Both the position numbers and the translations under genes were made by a program. The notes beneath the pieces are model-generated. The model did no database searches, was not told where the DNA came from, and saw only the letters and a list, made by a program, of their open reading frames with translations. Below are positions 12,493 to 24,236 of a stretch of DNA of 64,000 bases, piece by piece (within the stretch, counting starts at the first letter, position 1; each line of letters opens with the position of its first letter). The DNA is from Merluccius polli (Eukaryota > Chordata > Actinopteri > Gadiformes > Merlucciidae): positions 481,001 through 545,000 of the forward strand of contig JAOPHQ010003129.1 in NCBI GenBank assembly GCA_030340625.1, read 5' to 3'.

Positions 12493-13759
12493 GATATTGG
12501 ATGATATCTCCCTGCAGTATGCAGCGCTGGAGTATCAATATTATAAACACTAAGAGCAGCGCCAGCTCTTTCTGACACACATAACATTATGCCAATATCT
12601 CCAGCTGGGTCTGGCCCCACTGCTTCCTCGGAGTCTCCATCCGAGTGGAGAGGTGGGAGCTGATTCCACCTCGGTAGGAGGAGGCGCCCCTCAAATCCCA
12701 GTGTTTTTAATTTGGCTCGAACTGGAACCTCCAGAGTGTTCTGCACTTTCAGAAAAGTCTGATTTATGATATATTCTCCCGAGATGCAGGTGAACCGCTG
12801 TGGTTAATTATATGCTTTTTTAATTGTCAACGTTGTCAGTGAAACAACCAGGAGTAGCGATTTAAAAAAGATGTATTCTCTTATGCCAGCTGTGGCCATG
12901 AAGTTGTTTTTTACCTCACGCCATTGCTAAGGCTACTAGCGGATAAACCTTGGCTAAGGTCACGGAGAAGATGGCATCATCCCTGACATGGACGTCCTAT
13001 ATATTGTTTGCATTGTGTAACACAGTTTCATTTTGTCAAGTGTGAAGCTGTTCGGATAAGCGGTTCTCGAGAAAGCTGCAAGCGGCGATACCGAAGGCCA
13101 AGCAATCGGCTCGTTTCGAACAGGCAAAGTTTTGGATGGGCATTGAACTAGTTTGTACAACGAACGAGCCAAGCGAAACAACACTGCATTTTAAACGCAT
13201 TACAAGAAATATAAATAAATTCAATTGAAGCTGATCAACAAAACACATAACACCTCCTACATCATCCACACTAGCCTTAGTCTTGAACTCTCCATATTGG
13301 TCAAATGTAATTTGAAGATCTTTACTCAAATGTTAATAATTACAAGGCATCTATCCCAGAGACAGATGGAAGTTACCACATCGTGGATCAATACATTATA
13401 TTGGAGCCATTCCTCTCTGAAGTGGGGGTTGGATTTCAGTTTCTAACTCAAACACTTATTAGCTTTACTCTGTGAAGTTGGATAAGATAGCAAGAGTGTG
13501 TTCATTAAGGATAATCTTTAATGAGTTCCCTTCGTAATGCCTGCATCCGATACCTGATCTCTACCTGCTTCTGAGCTGCTTTGTGCTCACCCCACTGAAT
13601 CGGTACCAAGATGTCTTATCAAAGAAGTGTCATTGGTCACACAGAGAAGGGGGTTTGGTTGAGCAGTATGGATTGATCCATCTGTGGATACAGCCTTTTA
13701 TTTTTTTTTCACTTTGATGCTCTCAGTAGGACTAGGGATGGTTGCCTGGAAACGTTAAA

Positions 13760-13962
13760 CCAAAGATAAGGAAAGATAACGCATTCAAAGCAGCGCTAAT
13801 GGAGTGAAACTGGAACAGTTCCAGTCTCCTAAGTGGACGGGACCTTTACACTTGCCCTATCATAAGTCTCAAGACAACTTGTTTTTCGCTTGATCTAAAA
13901 GTCAGAAAAACATTGCTTTGTTGTCAAAATGTTCAGAAAATCTTCAACTTGTAAGAGAAGGT

Positions 13963-13966
<4 letters not shown>
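13760..13966 (+). repeat. dispersed repeat family A, copy 1
   Basis: It shares long blocks with 22142-22381, including 'cctaagtggacgggaccttt' and 'ttgtcaaaatgttcaga' followed by 'cttcaacttgtaagagaagg'. The copies differ by substitutions and a small indel. The family is not identified. Confidence 0.8.
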
Positions 13967-14024
<58 letters not shown>

Positions 14025-14083
14025 GACAGAGAGAGAGAGACAGAGAGAGAGAGAGAGACAGAGAGAGACAGAGAGAGAGAGAG
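13965..14083. repeat. (GA)n microsatellite
   Basis: A GA tract with ACA interruptions that starts exactly where family A copy 1 ends. Confidence 0.95.
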
Positions 14084-14363
14084 CACATTTATGTATGAGG
14101 TTATATCATATCGATTAGTTATTACAGAACCAACAATGTTCTTCACTAACCAAAACCACTATACTACAGGTGAATAATAAATGTATAAGTCTGTTGCATG
14201 TGGATATGAGAAAAGGGGCTGTTATTTTATACAAATTACTTATTAAAAAAATACTTGATGGCTGATACTGATCAAAGCTCACTCTGTAGAGGATGCTAAC
14301 TCCACTGTCTTATTGGTCATGATCTGCTAGCATGTTGCTACCTCCAACATAACATGTTGAAAT

Positions 14364-14366
<3 letters not shown>

Positions 14367-14406
<40 letters not shown>
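14367..14406. repeat. (CA)n microsatellite
   Basis: About 20 CA units followed by a short AT-rich stretch. Confidence 0.9.
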
Positions 14407-14407
<1 letters not shown>

Positions 14408-14445
14408 ATATATATATCATATATACTGCATATATAAGTATCAAT

Positions 14446-14483
14446 ATACAGTATATCTGTCTGGCATGACAGATATACTGTAT
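14446..14483. repeat. perfect inverted repeat, 16-bp arms
   Basis: The arms ATACAGTATATCTGTC and GACAGATATACTGTAT are exact complements around a 6-nt loop. It could form a cruciform or RNA hairpin; it is too short for a typical pre-miRNA. Confidence 0.85.
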
Positions 14484-15654
14484 GTTAATTGACATAGGAA
14501 TTCATTCCTTGAGCAGAGAGTGTGAACAATATTTCCATATGCATACATGCATATTCTAGCACAAAGACAAACACATTAAATCACGGATACAAACATACAC
14601 ACCCACAGGAAAATGAATAGGTTAATAATTCACCTTAAGTTGACAAAGTATCAGTGCCATTCAGACGCTATTCACTCCCTCCCTACAATTCCAGAACCTC
14701 AAAACCCAAGCCTTCATATCATATATAAATATCATATCATGTCATATAGAAAATATGACCTTATATAATTTACAGAATCCTGTCATGATAAATCGAATGG
14801 TATCCAATATCATATAACATCATCATATATCATATCATGTGATCACGTCATCATATAGCACATGCGTATATCATATTGCATAATTCCACATTATCTTGCT
14901 CATAACCATTTTTTCCATGTGGTTCGGGCTTTTTACAAAAGAGATAAGAGCGTCCCCATCTCTCTGTATCTAGTATGCATTTTTATTTACTGTTATTTGC
15001 ATTTTCTGGGGGAGGGTAATATTTTCGGGGAGGATAATATTGTAGAATTTCTGAAAAGTAATTTGTCATCATTTTCTCCAGTGTCACGTCTTCCCACTTT
15101 CTGCTGTAACTTGCCAGCCCTCCTCCACGGAGAGATAATTTATGAATTATTGAATTTTGCTCGCATCCAAATAAACACAAAACAAACATGTGTCTCTCTC
15201 TCTCGACTGGGCAGGGGTGTGAATCACTCGCGTCGTTTTGTTCAGCCTTGCTGTGCCGCACGCCATTGGTCTGTCGGCCTGTCAATCGCCGCTCAACTAT
15301 GACACCGTATTACATCATACCCAGATGAACACACCGCTCAATATTCCTTGCGTGTTTGGGGCTAAACAACAACAAAACCGAGGAGTAGAATAGGAATAGC
15401 ATTAAAAACACCCTGTCATGTTTATGTACACTCAGTCGGCGGTAGAACAACACTCGCCTCGCGGCGGGAGAAGCAGTGTGGCCCTGCCCCCTCTCAGCCC
15501 GCCCCTCACAGAGCTTTAATTGGTGTGTGTGTGCGGAGGGAGTGCCGTGCGCCACATGCTGCGGTCGCTCAGCATGCTTGCGCTTTCACTCACTAAGAGC
15601 CTGTCAGATTAGGCTGTTGTTTATCACACAGCCACAAGTGTGTGCATGTGTATG

Positions 15655-15705
15655 TGCCTGTGCGTGTGTGTGTGTGTGTGTGTGTGTTTGTGTGTTTGTG
15701 CACTT
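15655..15705. repeat. (TG)n microsatellite
   Basis: TG tract with TTTG interruptions. Downstream, 15700-15960 holds three diverged copies of 'cttttg..t(t)gttaa..atggaaagtgca'. Confidence 0.8.
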
Positions 15706-16016
15706 TTGCTTGTTAACAATGGAAAGTGCCAAGTCTGTGTTCAATTATTGCATGTGTGTGCATGCACTTACCCTTATCTAAAAAGCCATTTGTTTGTGAC
15801 TTCCATTTGTTAAAAATGGAAAGTGCACTTGCATATGTGTGTCTTTGTGTGCACTGCAGTGTCATGCATGTGTGTACTTGTCTGTATATTTATGTTTATG
15901 TGTGTATGCTCACTTTTGTTCATTAAGATGGAAGGTGCATTTCGATGATCCATTATTGTGTGTGTATAAGTTTGAATTTACTTATTCATGTTAAATGCAT
16001 GTGGATGTTTTATGTG

Positions 16017-16141
16017 AGTGTGTGTGTGTGTGTGTGTGTTTATGTGTGTGTGTGTGTGTGTTTGCGTGAGTGTGTGTGTATGTGAGTGTGTGTGTGTGTG
16101 TTTATGTCAGTGTGTGTGTGTGTGTGTGTGTATGTTTATGT

Positions 16142-16209
<68 letters not shown>

Positions 16210-16245
16210 GCGCGCGTGTGTATGCGTGTGTGTGTGTGTGTGTGG
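16017..16245. repeat. (TG)n compound microsatellite
   Basis: About 230 bp of TG with GAG, TTTATG and CGCG interruptions. Confidence 0.95.
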
Positions 16246-17012
16246 GAATATGAGTGTCCATGTGTGTATGAATACATGTGTGCTGGTGTCAGCGAGAAGG
16301 CTACAGATTGCTCTTTTATTTTCTAAGTCATGTACACGTTGCACATCCCTCTGCTTTAATCCAGCCGCGGCTCCGGGCCCCCAGGGACCCGGCGGAGAGG
16401 CCACACATGACAGACCCTAAGCCTGTGATTCAGATTAAAGAATGGGGGCTGTATAGCAATCTAAAGCCCTGCGACGGGGTGGCAGAGACTTCAGCTGGCG
16501 CGGGCTCACAGCAAGTTGCCTAAGAGGATTTAAAAAAAACAAAAAAACACTGCATTTTTTTTAATTTATCTACAGAAGCAACATAACAGGAATTTTCTGG
16601 AAGGGGTTGGGTTCGCCTGCCTGTATGTGTGTGTGTGTGTGTGTTTTTCTTATCGTCGTGTTATTTTCTAAATGGGTCAACAATATACCAGGCGCTATTT
16701 TGAAGCAATTATTATTGACTGTGAAGGCTGCAATAGCTGATTAGCGCTGCGCTCACTGGTTAGCAGCGGCGTTGAATATGCTAATGCTATGCTAGCGCTC
16801 CCCGAAGGGTCCGGCGCAGTGGCTCATTTTTATTAGCGATGCTATCTCAGTGCTTCAGATAAAAGTGTCAGCCAATGTAAATGATGCAAAACTAATCCCA
16901 TAAAGCCGATTGATCAGTGACTCTGTACAGGTATCAACTTATTGATTTTTTGGTTTAGTCTATAATGAATATTAAGTGTGTTTGGACACTAATTGTCTCA
17001 TCCTTATCCCAC

Positions 17013-17085
17013 TGTGTGTGTGTGTGTGTGTGTGCTTGTGTGTGTGTATGCATGCATGCCTGTGTGTGTGTGTGTGTGTGTGTGT
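17013..17085. repeat. unc5d: (TG)n abutting the Ig1 exon acceptor
   Basis: Two TG blocks separated by a CATGCATGCC segment. The second ends 8 nt before the exon, so it replaces most of the polypyrimidine tract. Confidence 0.95.
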
Positions 17086-17093
17086 CCCTGCAG

Positions 17094-17237
17094 GTCTGAA
17101 GGTGCGTGAGGTGATGATCAACGTGTCACGGCAGCAGGTGGAGGACTTCCACGGGCCGGAGGACTACTGGTGTCTCTGTGTGGCCTGGAGCCACCTGGGC
17201 ACCGCCAAGAGCCGCAAGGCCACCGTACGCATCGCCT
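17094..17237 (+). CDS. unc5d: unc5d exon: end of Ig domain 1
   Basis: This 144-nt exon (phase 1 to phase 1) starts after ccctgcag and ends before gtaagg. By vertebrate UNC5 numbering it corresponds to exon 3. It encodes about 47 residues, from LKVREVMINVSRQQ through DYWCLCVAWSHLG to KATVRIA, the C-terminal half of the first Ig domain, part of the netrin/FLRT-facing ectodomain. N-V-S is a predicted N-glycosylation sequon. YWC-x-C-x-AW holds the Ig cysteine and an extra UNC5 cysteine; the residue between the cysteines is Leu here where human UNC5D has Gln. The last base t joins the next exon to form Tyr. A (TG)n tract reaches to within about 10 nt of the acceptor. Confidence 0.95.
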
Positions 17238-17350
17238 GTAAGGACCCAGTAATAATATAATAACATACAGCATACATCATAGCAACAAACAACAAACGAC
17301 CAGGAAAGCTCGTGTCGAAGCCTTACTCAGATTGTTAGAGAAAACTAACT

Positions 17351-17925
17351 ATCAGACTTTAGATTAACATTTAAAGTCTGATGGCAGACGAGCTCAAATC
17401 TAGGAACGGGGCGTTTCATGTTCTTTTGCTTTAAATGTATTTCGACCAATCATGTTGCTGGGGGCGGGGATCTGTAGACGCGCATTACATGGAATTGGTC
17501 TCTACTGGAAACAACCTGACCGGCGGAGCCACAATAAACGTGATATGGCCGAAAATAAAATAAAAAAAATCTCGGCTCCAGAAGAGGGCTGATAACTTAA
17601 ACGATAGCGTTGTCTTCCCATTGTGGTATCCCTCCTTGGCCAACAGCGAACACAAACTCGGCAGACAAAGTGTGTGTAAAGGTTTCAAATTAAACCTGTG
17701 TAGTAGACTGGCCACTGTAGAAATACATCTGTTAAAATCGTCTTGTGGAACCTCCATCTTGTCACTCAAGTTTATCTGCAGAAGAATATATCCGTAACAA
17801 AACAGGAAACACTGCGTAGCTCCGCCCCTCACACTTGGCGGTACAGTGGTTTCTGGCCCGGGCGCTGTGCAGTCTCCCCCCATGGTTCAGCTATAGTATA
17901 GTCCAACTTCTGCATCCAAGATAAG
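17351..17925. repeat. dispersed repeat family B, longer copy
   Basis: It shares 'aaagtctgatggcagacgag', 'tgttgctgg(g/a)ggcggggatc', 'tgtaaaggtttcaaat' and 'tagactggccactgtagaaa' with 23909-24236. It begins with an inverted repeat around 'cagactttagat'. The element runs as a 132-codon open frame on the - strand (17485-17883), which matches no protein I know and is not called as a gene. Confidence 0.8.
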
Positions 17926-18929
17926 ACTATACAACATAAAAACATAAAAAATGAATTAAAACAAATATAAAACCTTCACCTTTTAATTGAGTTATTGAGT
18001 TATTTTTAGAAACTAGTATGAATCATTTGTGTAAAAGCCTTACAAGGTTTTATTTGTATTTTTAGTTTGAGTTTTGGTTAAATGGTGAGTGTATGAAACT
18101 TTGACAGTATAAAACCTTTCTGTTGAAGTCTAAACAATTTCTAGATTTTAAGATTGAGCGTGTTAACATGGACATAAATCACCTGATTTCCCACTGCTGA
18201 AAGGCAGGAGGGAAACAATTTAGTTTGCCTTTTAAATGGAACAGAACTCAGGCAAAATATCGTTATAAGAAAGCTGATTAACAGAAAAAACTACAATGTT
18301 TTGTGCCTGAGCGTGTTGTTACTATTTGGGTTTTTTTTAACATGTTTTTTTCACAGATAAAAAATACGATAAAGTAAACCGGATAAAAGAAACTCACAAG
18401 CAATAAGCAAAACATCCCCACAGGAGCTTTTAAATGTCCTGCTACTTAAGAAGAGAAATCAGACTATTGCATATCCAGGCACCCTAGACTACATGCAAAT
18501 ACCTCAAATCAATTTATTGGCACAAAGCGATTATCCCCAGTAACATTTTCCCACTTGGGTCCAAGGAAGTGTGCACGCTGGTGGAGGAAGTGTTTTTAAT
18601 GTGTCCTCCGCGCCCTTGGGAAGTAGATTCGGTACAGGATAACTAAGCGGTCCTCTACACGTAGACGGCCTGTAGTCCATCTGAACAACTCAGTCGGGGG
18701 GATAAGGGAGGACCAGAGCTGTCCTGGTGGGCTGGGGTCCGGCCTGAGTACCCTTCAAACCACCTTCTCTACAGATTAGCAGCTGCCGGCCCCTGAGGGC
18801 CCCCTTCTCTCCTCTACCTCCTCCTACCCCAGACCGGCTCTGAAGGTCAGCCCACGCGAGTCCAGCCGCGTGCGGACCGACCGTTGGCTGTGAGGGGAGA
18901 CGGAGACTGACCGCAACGCTTGACACTTG

Positions 18930-19248
18930 ATGACTTATCTCTCCTTCTCGCTCCTTCTTTCTCCTCTCTTTCTCCTCTCTTTCTCCTCCTTCTCTCTTCT
19001 TCATCACTCCTCCTTCTCTCTCCATCTCTCCTTCTCTCCCCATCTCGCCTTTTTCTCTGCATCTCTCCTTCTCTTCTACTCTTTCCTCATCTTCGCTTTC
19101 TCTCTCATTATCTTCTCCTTCTCTCCTCCTTCTCCCTCTCATTCTCTTCTCCTCGCCCTGCTGCTCCTCTCCTCTACTCTTCTCTGTCTCTTCTCCTTTT
19201 TTCTGTCTCTCTCCTTCCCTCCTCCTTCACTCTCCTTATCTCCCGCAG
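18930..19248. repeat. unc5d: TTCTCC-rich pyrimidine tract before the Ig2 exon
   Basis: About 320 nt with almost no purines, built from imperfect TTCTCC/TCTCC units and continuing to the acceptor. Confidence 0.9.
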
Positions 19249-19352
19249 ACCTGAGGAAAAACTTTGAGCAGGACCCTCAGGGGAAGGAGGTACCCATCAA
19301 GGGGATGATCGTTCTGCACTGCCGCCCCCCAGAGGGAGTGCCCATGGCGGAG
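19249..19352 (+). CDS. unc5d: unc5d exon: first half of Ig domain 2
   Basis: This 104-nt exon (phase 1 to 0) lies between tcccgcag and gtaagc. It completes Tyr and then encodes LRKNFEQDPQGKEVP, IKGMIVLHCRPPEGVP and MAE. The Cys in VLHCRPPEG is the first cysteine of the Ig2 disulphide, and the CRPPEG motif is diagnostic of UNC5 receptors. The LRKNFEQDPQG start is nearly identical to human UNC5D and unlike UNC5B (KNFDQEPLG). The exon is preceded by about 320 nt of TTCTCC-rich pyrimidine DNA running into the acceptor. There is no internal stop and the join to the next exon is in frame. Confidence 0.95.
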
Positions 19353-19732
19353 GTAAGCCTGTCCGCTCGCCCTCCATACCCAAGCTACAGACGGTAGAGA
19401 AAGATTAAGTCTCACCGAGCTAGAGAGGGTCGAGAGACGGTAGGTGTCCAGTGAACAGAGAGCTGTTGGGGTTCACTGAGACCTGCGGTATCGTCTCCTC
19501 TCTGCTGTGTCTTCGACTCAGAGTTGAAGAACCTCTTTTTAACAAGTAGGCGCCGGATAGTCTAGCCATCCACAGTCTACCTGTAGACAACTAGCCCTTT
19601 ACACCTGCACAATAATGAAATGTATCTAAAAGAGTGAGGGGATTTAACATTCACAAGTCGCTTTGGATAAAAGCTAAATAGTGAATTTATTTCATACATT
19701 TTTTTTGTGTGCATGATGTCATGTACATACTT

Positions 19733-19738
<6 letters not shown>

Positions 19739-19815
<77 letters not shown>
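19739..19815. repeat. (TA)n microsatellite
   Basis: About 38 uninterrupted TA units. Confidence 0.95.
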
Positions 19816-19818
<3 letters not shown>

Positions 19819-19859
19819 CAGGAACATATGTAATATTCCTGCATATATCCTGGATATAG

Positions 19860-20054
19860 ATTCGATTCCCTGTCTGGCTCAACTGGTAGACCATGGCATT
19901 ACCACTGCCAGTGTTAGGGTTTATATCCCCTTTCTAGCTCAAGTGGTAGAGCAAGGCATTAACACTGCCAGGGAAGGGGTTCGATTCCCACTGGGACCAC
20001 CCACGTTAAGAATGTATCACTCACGGTATTTGAAGACGCTTTGGATAAAAGCAT
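19860..20054 (+). mobile_element. tRNA-derived SINE with tandem tRNA-like heads
   Basis: Box A-like motifs (GGCTCAACTGGTAGA at about 19876; AGCTCAAGTGGTAGAGC at about 19935) alternate with box B-like motifs (TTCGATTCCC at 19861, a decayed one near 19917, GGTTCGATTCCC at about 19979). The 3' part has 'gaagacgctttggataaaag', the common teleost SINE tail. The duplicated head is unusual. Confidence 0.8.
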
Positions 20055-21140
20055 ATATATATATTATAGATCTGTATCTCATTTACAGTCCCTGTGAGAA
20101 ATATTTCAAGTGATGGCATATTACAGTATAAAAACTTAATTTCCCAGAAGCCCTCTTGCCTTCGAGCTGAAAGCTACTTGAGTTCTTTGGCACCACGAGC
20201 ATTTGTTTTGAAGAGGAAACGGTTGATTCAGGACAAAAAAACACAACAACAACGTTGTTTGGGAGATGTATAGCCGTTGGCAACGTGTCAATGATACCGG
20301 CTCTGTACTTGTGTTTCCTCCAGTCTGTTTTTGCTGTTATTTGATCTATTACATTTACCAGGAAAACCTAACCTGATGTCAAGAATCAAAAACCCCTCCA
20401 GCTAAGTTCACTACCCAGCTTTCCCCTAAAGAAAGATTCTCCGAGAGGAAACCTGCGTTTTATGGTAGAAACGGCAGCCAAAAGTCATGCTGAATGAACA
20501 GCAAGACAACGTTTGTGTGTAATTATACACCCATAACCTCATGAAAGACTTGTATATCAGTTACAGAGATGCATCCAAATGAAGTTGGCAGGGGTGGGGT
20601 AGAGGACTGCCAATAGTTGTCCAGTAGGGTCTTTAGATACGTGGCGTGGTGCTCGTAGTCGGGGGTGCAGTTTAGCGGCGTAATTGATACGAGGGTTTGG
20701 GCCGAGGTCAGCGTCCAGACGTCCGACTTTATGAAATATTAAAAGTGGAAATCTAGCAGCGATAGCGTTCAGGTGTTTCACAATCTGCAGTGCAAAAATA
20801 GTCAGTGTCACAGACAATACCATGCTCTCTCGCTCCCCCCCCCCCTGCCTTTTCACTCTCTCTCTCTCCCCCTCTCTCTATCCCCCCCACCCCTCACTCT
20901 TTCCCCCATCTCTCTCTATCCGCCCCCCCTCTCTCTCCTTTGTCAACGTAAATGAGAGCCGCGGTGAGAAGAAGAAGAGGAGGGTGAATAATGTACAGAG
21001 GCGAGCCAAGGCCAGGATTCTCTTCCTCAGGCAATCTCTCTCCAACGCACCGACGCCATGAAATATTAAGATGGCAGCAGCCCAACGCAGCGATGGGAAG
21101 GTTTAAAAGGCCGACTCCAGGACAGCTACCAAACATCTTC

Positions 21141-21385
21141 CTGGGTTTTAATAGATATTGAGGTTGTGTTTCTTAACCTGGTTTGAATAGATATTGAGGT
21201 TATGTGTCGTAACCTGGTTTTAGTAGATATTGAGGTTGTATGTCGTAACCTGGTTTTAGTAGATATTGAGGTTGTATGTCGTAACCTGGTTTTAGTAGAT
21301 ATTGAGGTTGAGTTGTATCCTTGTTTTAATAGATATTGGGGTTGTATGTTTTAACCTGGTTTTAATAGATATTGAGGTTGTGTGT
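21141..21385. repeat. 36-bp minisatellite, about 7 copies
   Basis: Units read 'agatattgaggttgt' then 'gtaacctggtttta' with a 36-bp period. The middle copies are nearly identical and the ends are diverged. It runs into (TATG)n and (TG)n. Confidence 0.9.
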
Positions 21386-21405
21386 CCTATGTATGTATGT
21401 ATGTA

Positions 21406-21472
<67 letters not shown>

Positions 21473-21480
21473 CTATAAGT
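21386..21480. repeat. (TATG)n-(TG)n-(TATG)n microsatellite
   Basis: A TG core flanked on both sides by GTAT tetranucleotides. Confidence 0.95.
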
Positions 21481-22141
21481 ATTTCTCTCTCTCACTATCT
21501 CTCTGCTTATACTATTATAAAGATATCCTCATGGAATATAATATATCATGTACCCTTATCTAATAGATCACTTGCACAGCGTAATAGAAACCCTGCCCTG
21601 CCCTGCTAGGTGCAGTCTTAAAGGTCATAGCTTCTAATATGGATTATAGTATTATACCACTATGGGCAAAAAGAAGAACTTCGCTGTTTTTGGAAATACC
21701 AACATATGCAAATATGTTATCCAAGGGCAGGCTTATAATTATTAATGGTTAAACTAATGAGTTTAGTTCATTGTTGCACACCAAAAAACAAATCTATTAT
21801 CATTATCCAATATTTTATTTTGTTCGTCCACACCAGGAAGTGAGAGGACGCAGTGCAGAGGACTCTAGCCGCAGATTGCTGCATAAAGACCTCCCTTTGA
21901 ACAGTTCCTCTCCAAACTTTCCTGAATGGATCTTTTTAATCCGCCCTGAATCCCCTGGATCTGGCCCCGCTCAGGTGGGCCGGCCCGGGGGACCGGGGGG
22001 CAAATCCTCTAGAAGCTGGAGCTCCTCTCTACAAGATGTACATTCAGCACCAACCACCACACCCCCTCCAACCTCCCTCCAGCAGCAAACAATGCAAGCC
22101 TACCACAAATAGCTTCTGACTCTCCTTCTTTGCGTCTACTA

Positions 22142-22381
22142 CCAAAGATAGTAGATAAGAAAAGATAACCCATTCAAAATAGCACCAGTGGGGTGAAAGT
22201 GGAACAGTTCGATTTACATTTAGTTGCGGCCTCCTAAGTGGACGGGACCTTTACACTGGCGCTATCGTTAACACTGTGACATCGCTGGACCGTTTGTTTT
22301 TCTCTGGATCTACAAGTCAGAGAAACATTGCTTTATTGTCAAAATGTTCAGAACACCTTCAACTTGTAAGAGAAGGTCTGA
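22142..22381 (+). repeat. dispersed repeat family A, copy 2
   Basis: Homologous to 13760-13966; here the sequence continues as 'gtctgatatttgcc' instead of a GA tract. Confidence 0.8.
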
Positions 22382-22611
22382 TATTTGCCTTGATTTCAAT
22401 GTTAAAGAACATAATAGCCACATACGACCAACACCTCTACATTTCCTATTGGAGTGAATGGAGCCTGGGCCGCTCTAGTCTCCTAAGGTGGGGGGGCAGT
22501 AAGCCCACCAATGCCGCGCCTTGTGTAGCTCATGTGACATATTACAGGAAGTGAGAAGACCTGGTTAGCCTCCTTTTGAAATGTCTCTGGTACTACATAT
22601 ATTTAATCAAC

Positions 22612-22740
22612 TGATCAATCAAACTTTATTGATCTAGCGCATTTTGTGCAACACAAGGTGCTCCACAAGGGAAGCAACGCAACAAAAGCAAGAAGTACAC
22701 TGAGTTTAAAATAATAAAAACATTAAATAAAAAATAAAAA
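22612..22740 (-). mobile_element. LINE 3' tail remnant
   Basis: 'caatcaaactttattgatc' followed by an A-rich end resembles a reversed 3' end of a teleost non-LTR element. Identification is tentative. Confidence 0.4.
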
Positions 22741-23116
22741 AGGAAACACAGACACACACACTCAGACTCACATACACACACATACACCCATACACACACA
22801 CACACACCTGAGGACCCAGGAGCTTCTCCTATTTATTTTCCATAGAGATAAAACCAACTGGGGTGAATAGTAATGTAGCTGTAGCCCCCCATGGGGCATG
22901 GGTGGTGGGTAGCAGGTAGGGGGGTTGGGGGGCGGTGGACCACCACACCCCCTTCTGCGTGTCCTCTCCCTCCCATCACTTTCCTGATGAGCACCCCGGA
23001 GCTGGGGAGCCAAGCCAGGGTGCATCGAGCGCACCCCATCCCCTCCTCCCTCCCCATCCCTCCCTTCCCCTCCCTGTCCCTCCCCGCTCCCCTGCTGCTG
23101 CCGGCACTTTTCTCCG

Positions 23117-23118
23117 TG

Positions 23119-23161
<43 letters not shown>
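23117..23161. repeat. (TG)n microsatellite
   Basis: About 22 TG units after a C-rich stretch. Confidence 0.95.
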
Positions 23162-23162
<1 letters not shown>

Positions 23163-23244
23163 TTCTGTACATGTCAATCTATAAACTAAACCCGTGGGCG
23201 AGTGTATTTTTTGTTATTCCCTGTCTTTATCATGCCTCTGGTGG

Positions 23245-23253
23245 TGTGTGTGT

Positions 23254-23287
<34 letters not shown>

Positions 23288-23375
23288 CTGTCTGTCTGTC
23301 TGTGTGTATATGCCTGTGTGTGTCTGTCTGTGTGTATGTCTGTGTGTGTCTGTGTGTGTGCTTATGTCTGTGTAT

Positions 23376-23443
<68 letters not shown>

Positions 23444-23472
23444 CTGTATGTTTGTATGTTGTGTGTGTGCCC
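23245..23472. repeat. (TG)n/(TGTC)n compound microsatellite
   Basis: About 230 bp of TG with TCTG, TATG and TTTG variants. Confidence 0.95.
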
Positions 23473-23908
23473 ATGCATATTGTCGATAAGCAGCAGTATC
23501 TTCGATGCTCGGGGACAGATTATCTCATGTGCCCGGGTGCTGAGTCTCCTGATACGGGGCACTCCTGCTCCCTAGGGGGCAGTCTCACTTACCTAATCCA
23601 TCTAACGAATGTCACAGAGATATTAGTCAGTACAAAAATAAAGCTTCTCCCTCAGGCGTCTACCTGGAACCGCCCACTAACCCCATAAAAGGACACACAT
23701 GCTTAATATTGATACTGTTAAGGCCTTAAGCATGTACGATGTGCAGTCATGCAGTGTACCGCATCATATTTGCACAGTGTCCTTTTATACCTTCCAGGTA
23801 TGTCATACCTTCCAGGTATAAAGGCGAGGTGATGATGGTAGAGGTGGTGCCGGTGGGGTTGTGTATGGGGATGCAGGTAGCGGCGATGGGGTGGAGGTAG
23901 TCTCGCAA

Positions 23909-24236
23909 ATCAGACTTTAGATTCATATCTAAAGTCTGATGGCAGACGAGCTCAAATCTGGGTGAACAGGCCGTTTCACTTTCTTTCGCTTGATATTTGT
24001 TTTCGACCATTCATGTTGCTGGAGGCGGGGATCTGTAAGCGCGTAATTGGCAAACACAAACTCGGCCAGCAGCAGTAAACTGTAGAAAAGTGTCTGTAAA
24101 GGTTTCAAATCAACACTGTGTAGACTGGCCACTGTAGAAAAACACGTATCAAAATCCCCTTCTGAAAGCTTCAGGCTCTGTGCCGTCTCCCCCAAGAAGT
24201 TGTGCTATAACATAGTAGGACTGCTGGATCCGAGAT
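23909..24236. repeat. dispersed repeat family B, internally deleted copy
   Basis: Aligns with both ends of 17351-17925 but lacks internal segments, including the part around 17500-17630. Confidence 0.75.

Larger units (their letters stand above)
1..17093 (+). other. unc5d: intron upstream of the Ig1 exon (3' part)
   Basis: No exon is recognisable in these 17 kb; in particular the preceding UNC5 Ig1 exon was looked for and not seen. The stretch holds several short transposon copies, (TG)n and (GA)n tracts, a LINE-like remnant near 6687-7030 and a C-rich array, listed separately. Between them is AT-rich sequence without clear structure (for example 860-2000, 4650-5380, 8880-9300 and 12500-13750). 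Confidence 0.8.
17238..19248 (+). other. unc5d: intron between Ig1 and Ig2 exons
   Basis: This 2.0-kb intron contains a dispersed repeat copy (17351-17925), about 800 nt of AT-rich DNA with nothing recognisable, and a long pyrimidine tract that forms the 3' end. Confidence 0.85.

Noticed and set aside
12028..12746. Long Cys/Val and His/Thr frames on both strands
   Set aside because: They translate the (TG)n array and carry no recognisable protein.
17485..17883. 132-codon - strand frame as an antisense gene
   Set aside because: It coincides with a dispersed repeat, has no start context or domain, and is disrupted in the second copy.
19860..20000. Candidate tRNA genes
   Set aside because: Box A and box B are present, but the spacing, missing acceptor stem and SINE tail show tRNA-derived SINE sequence.
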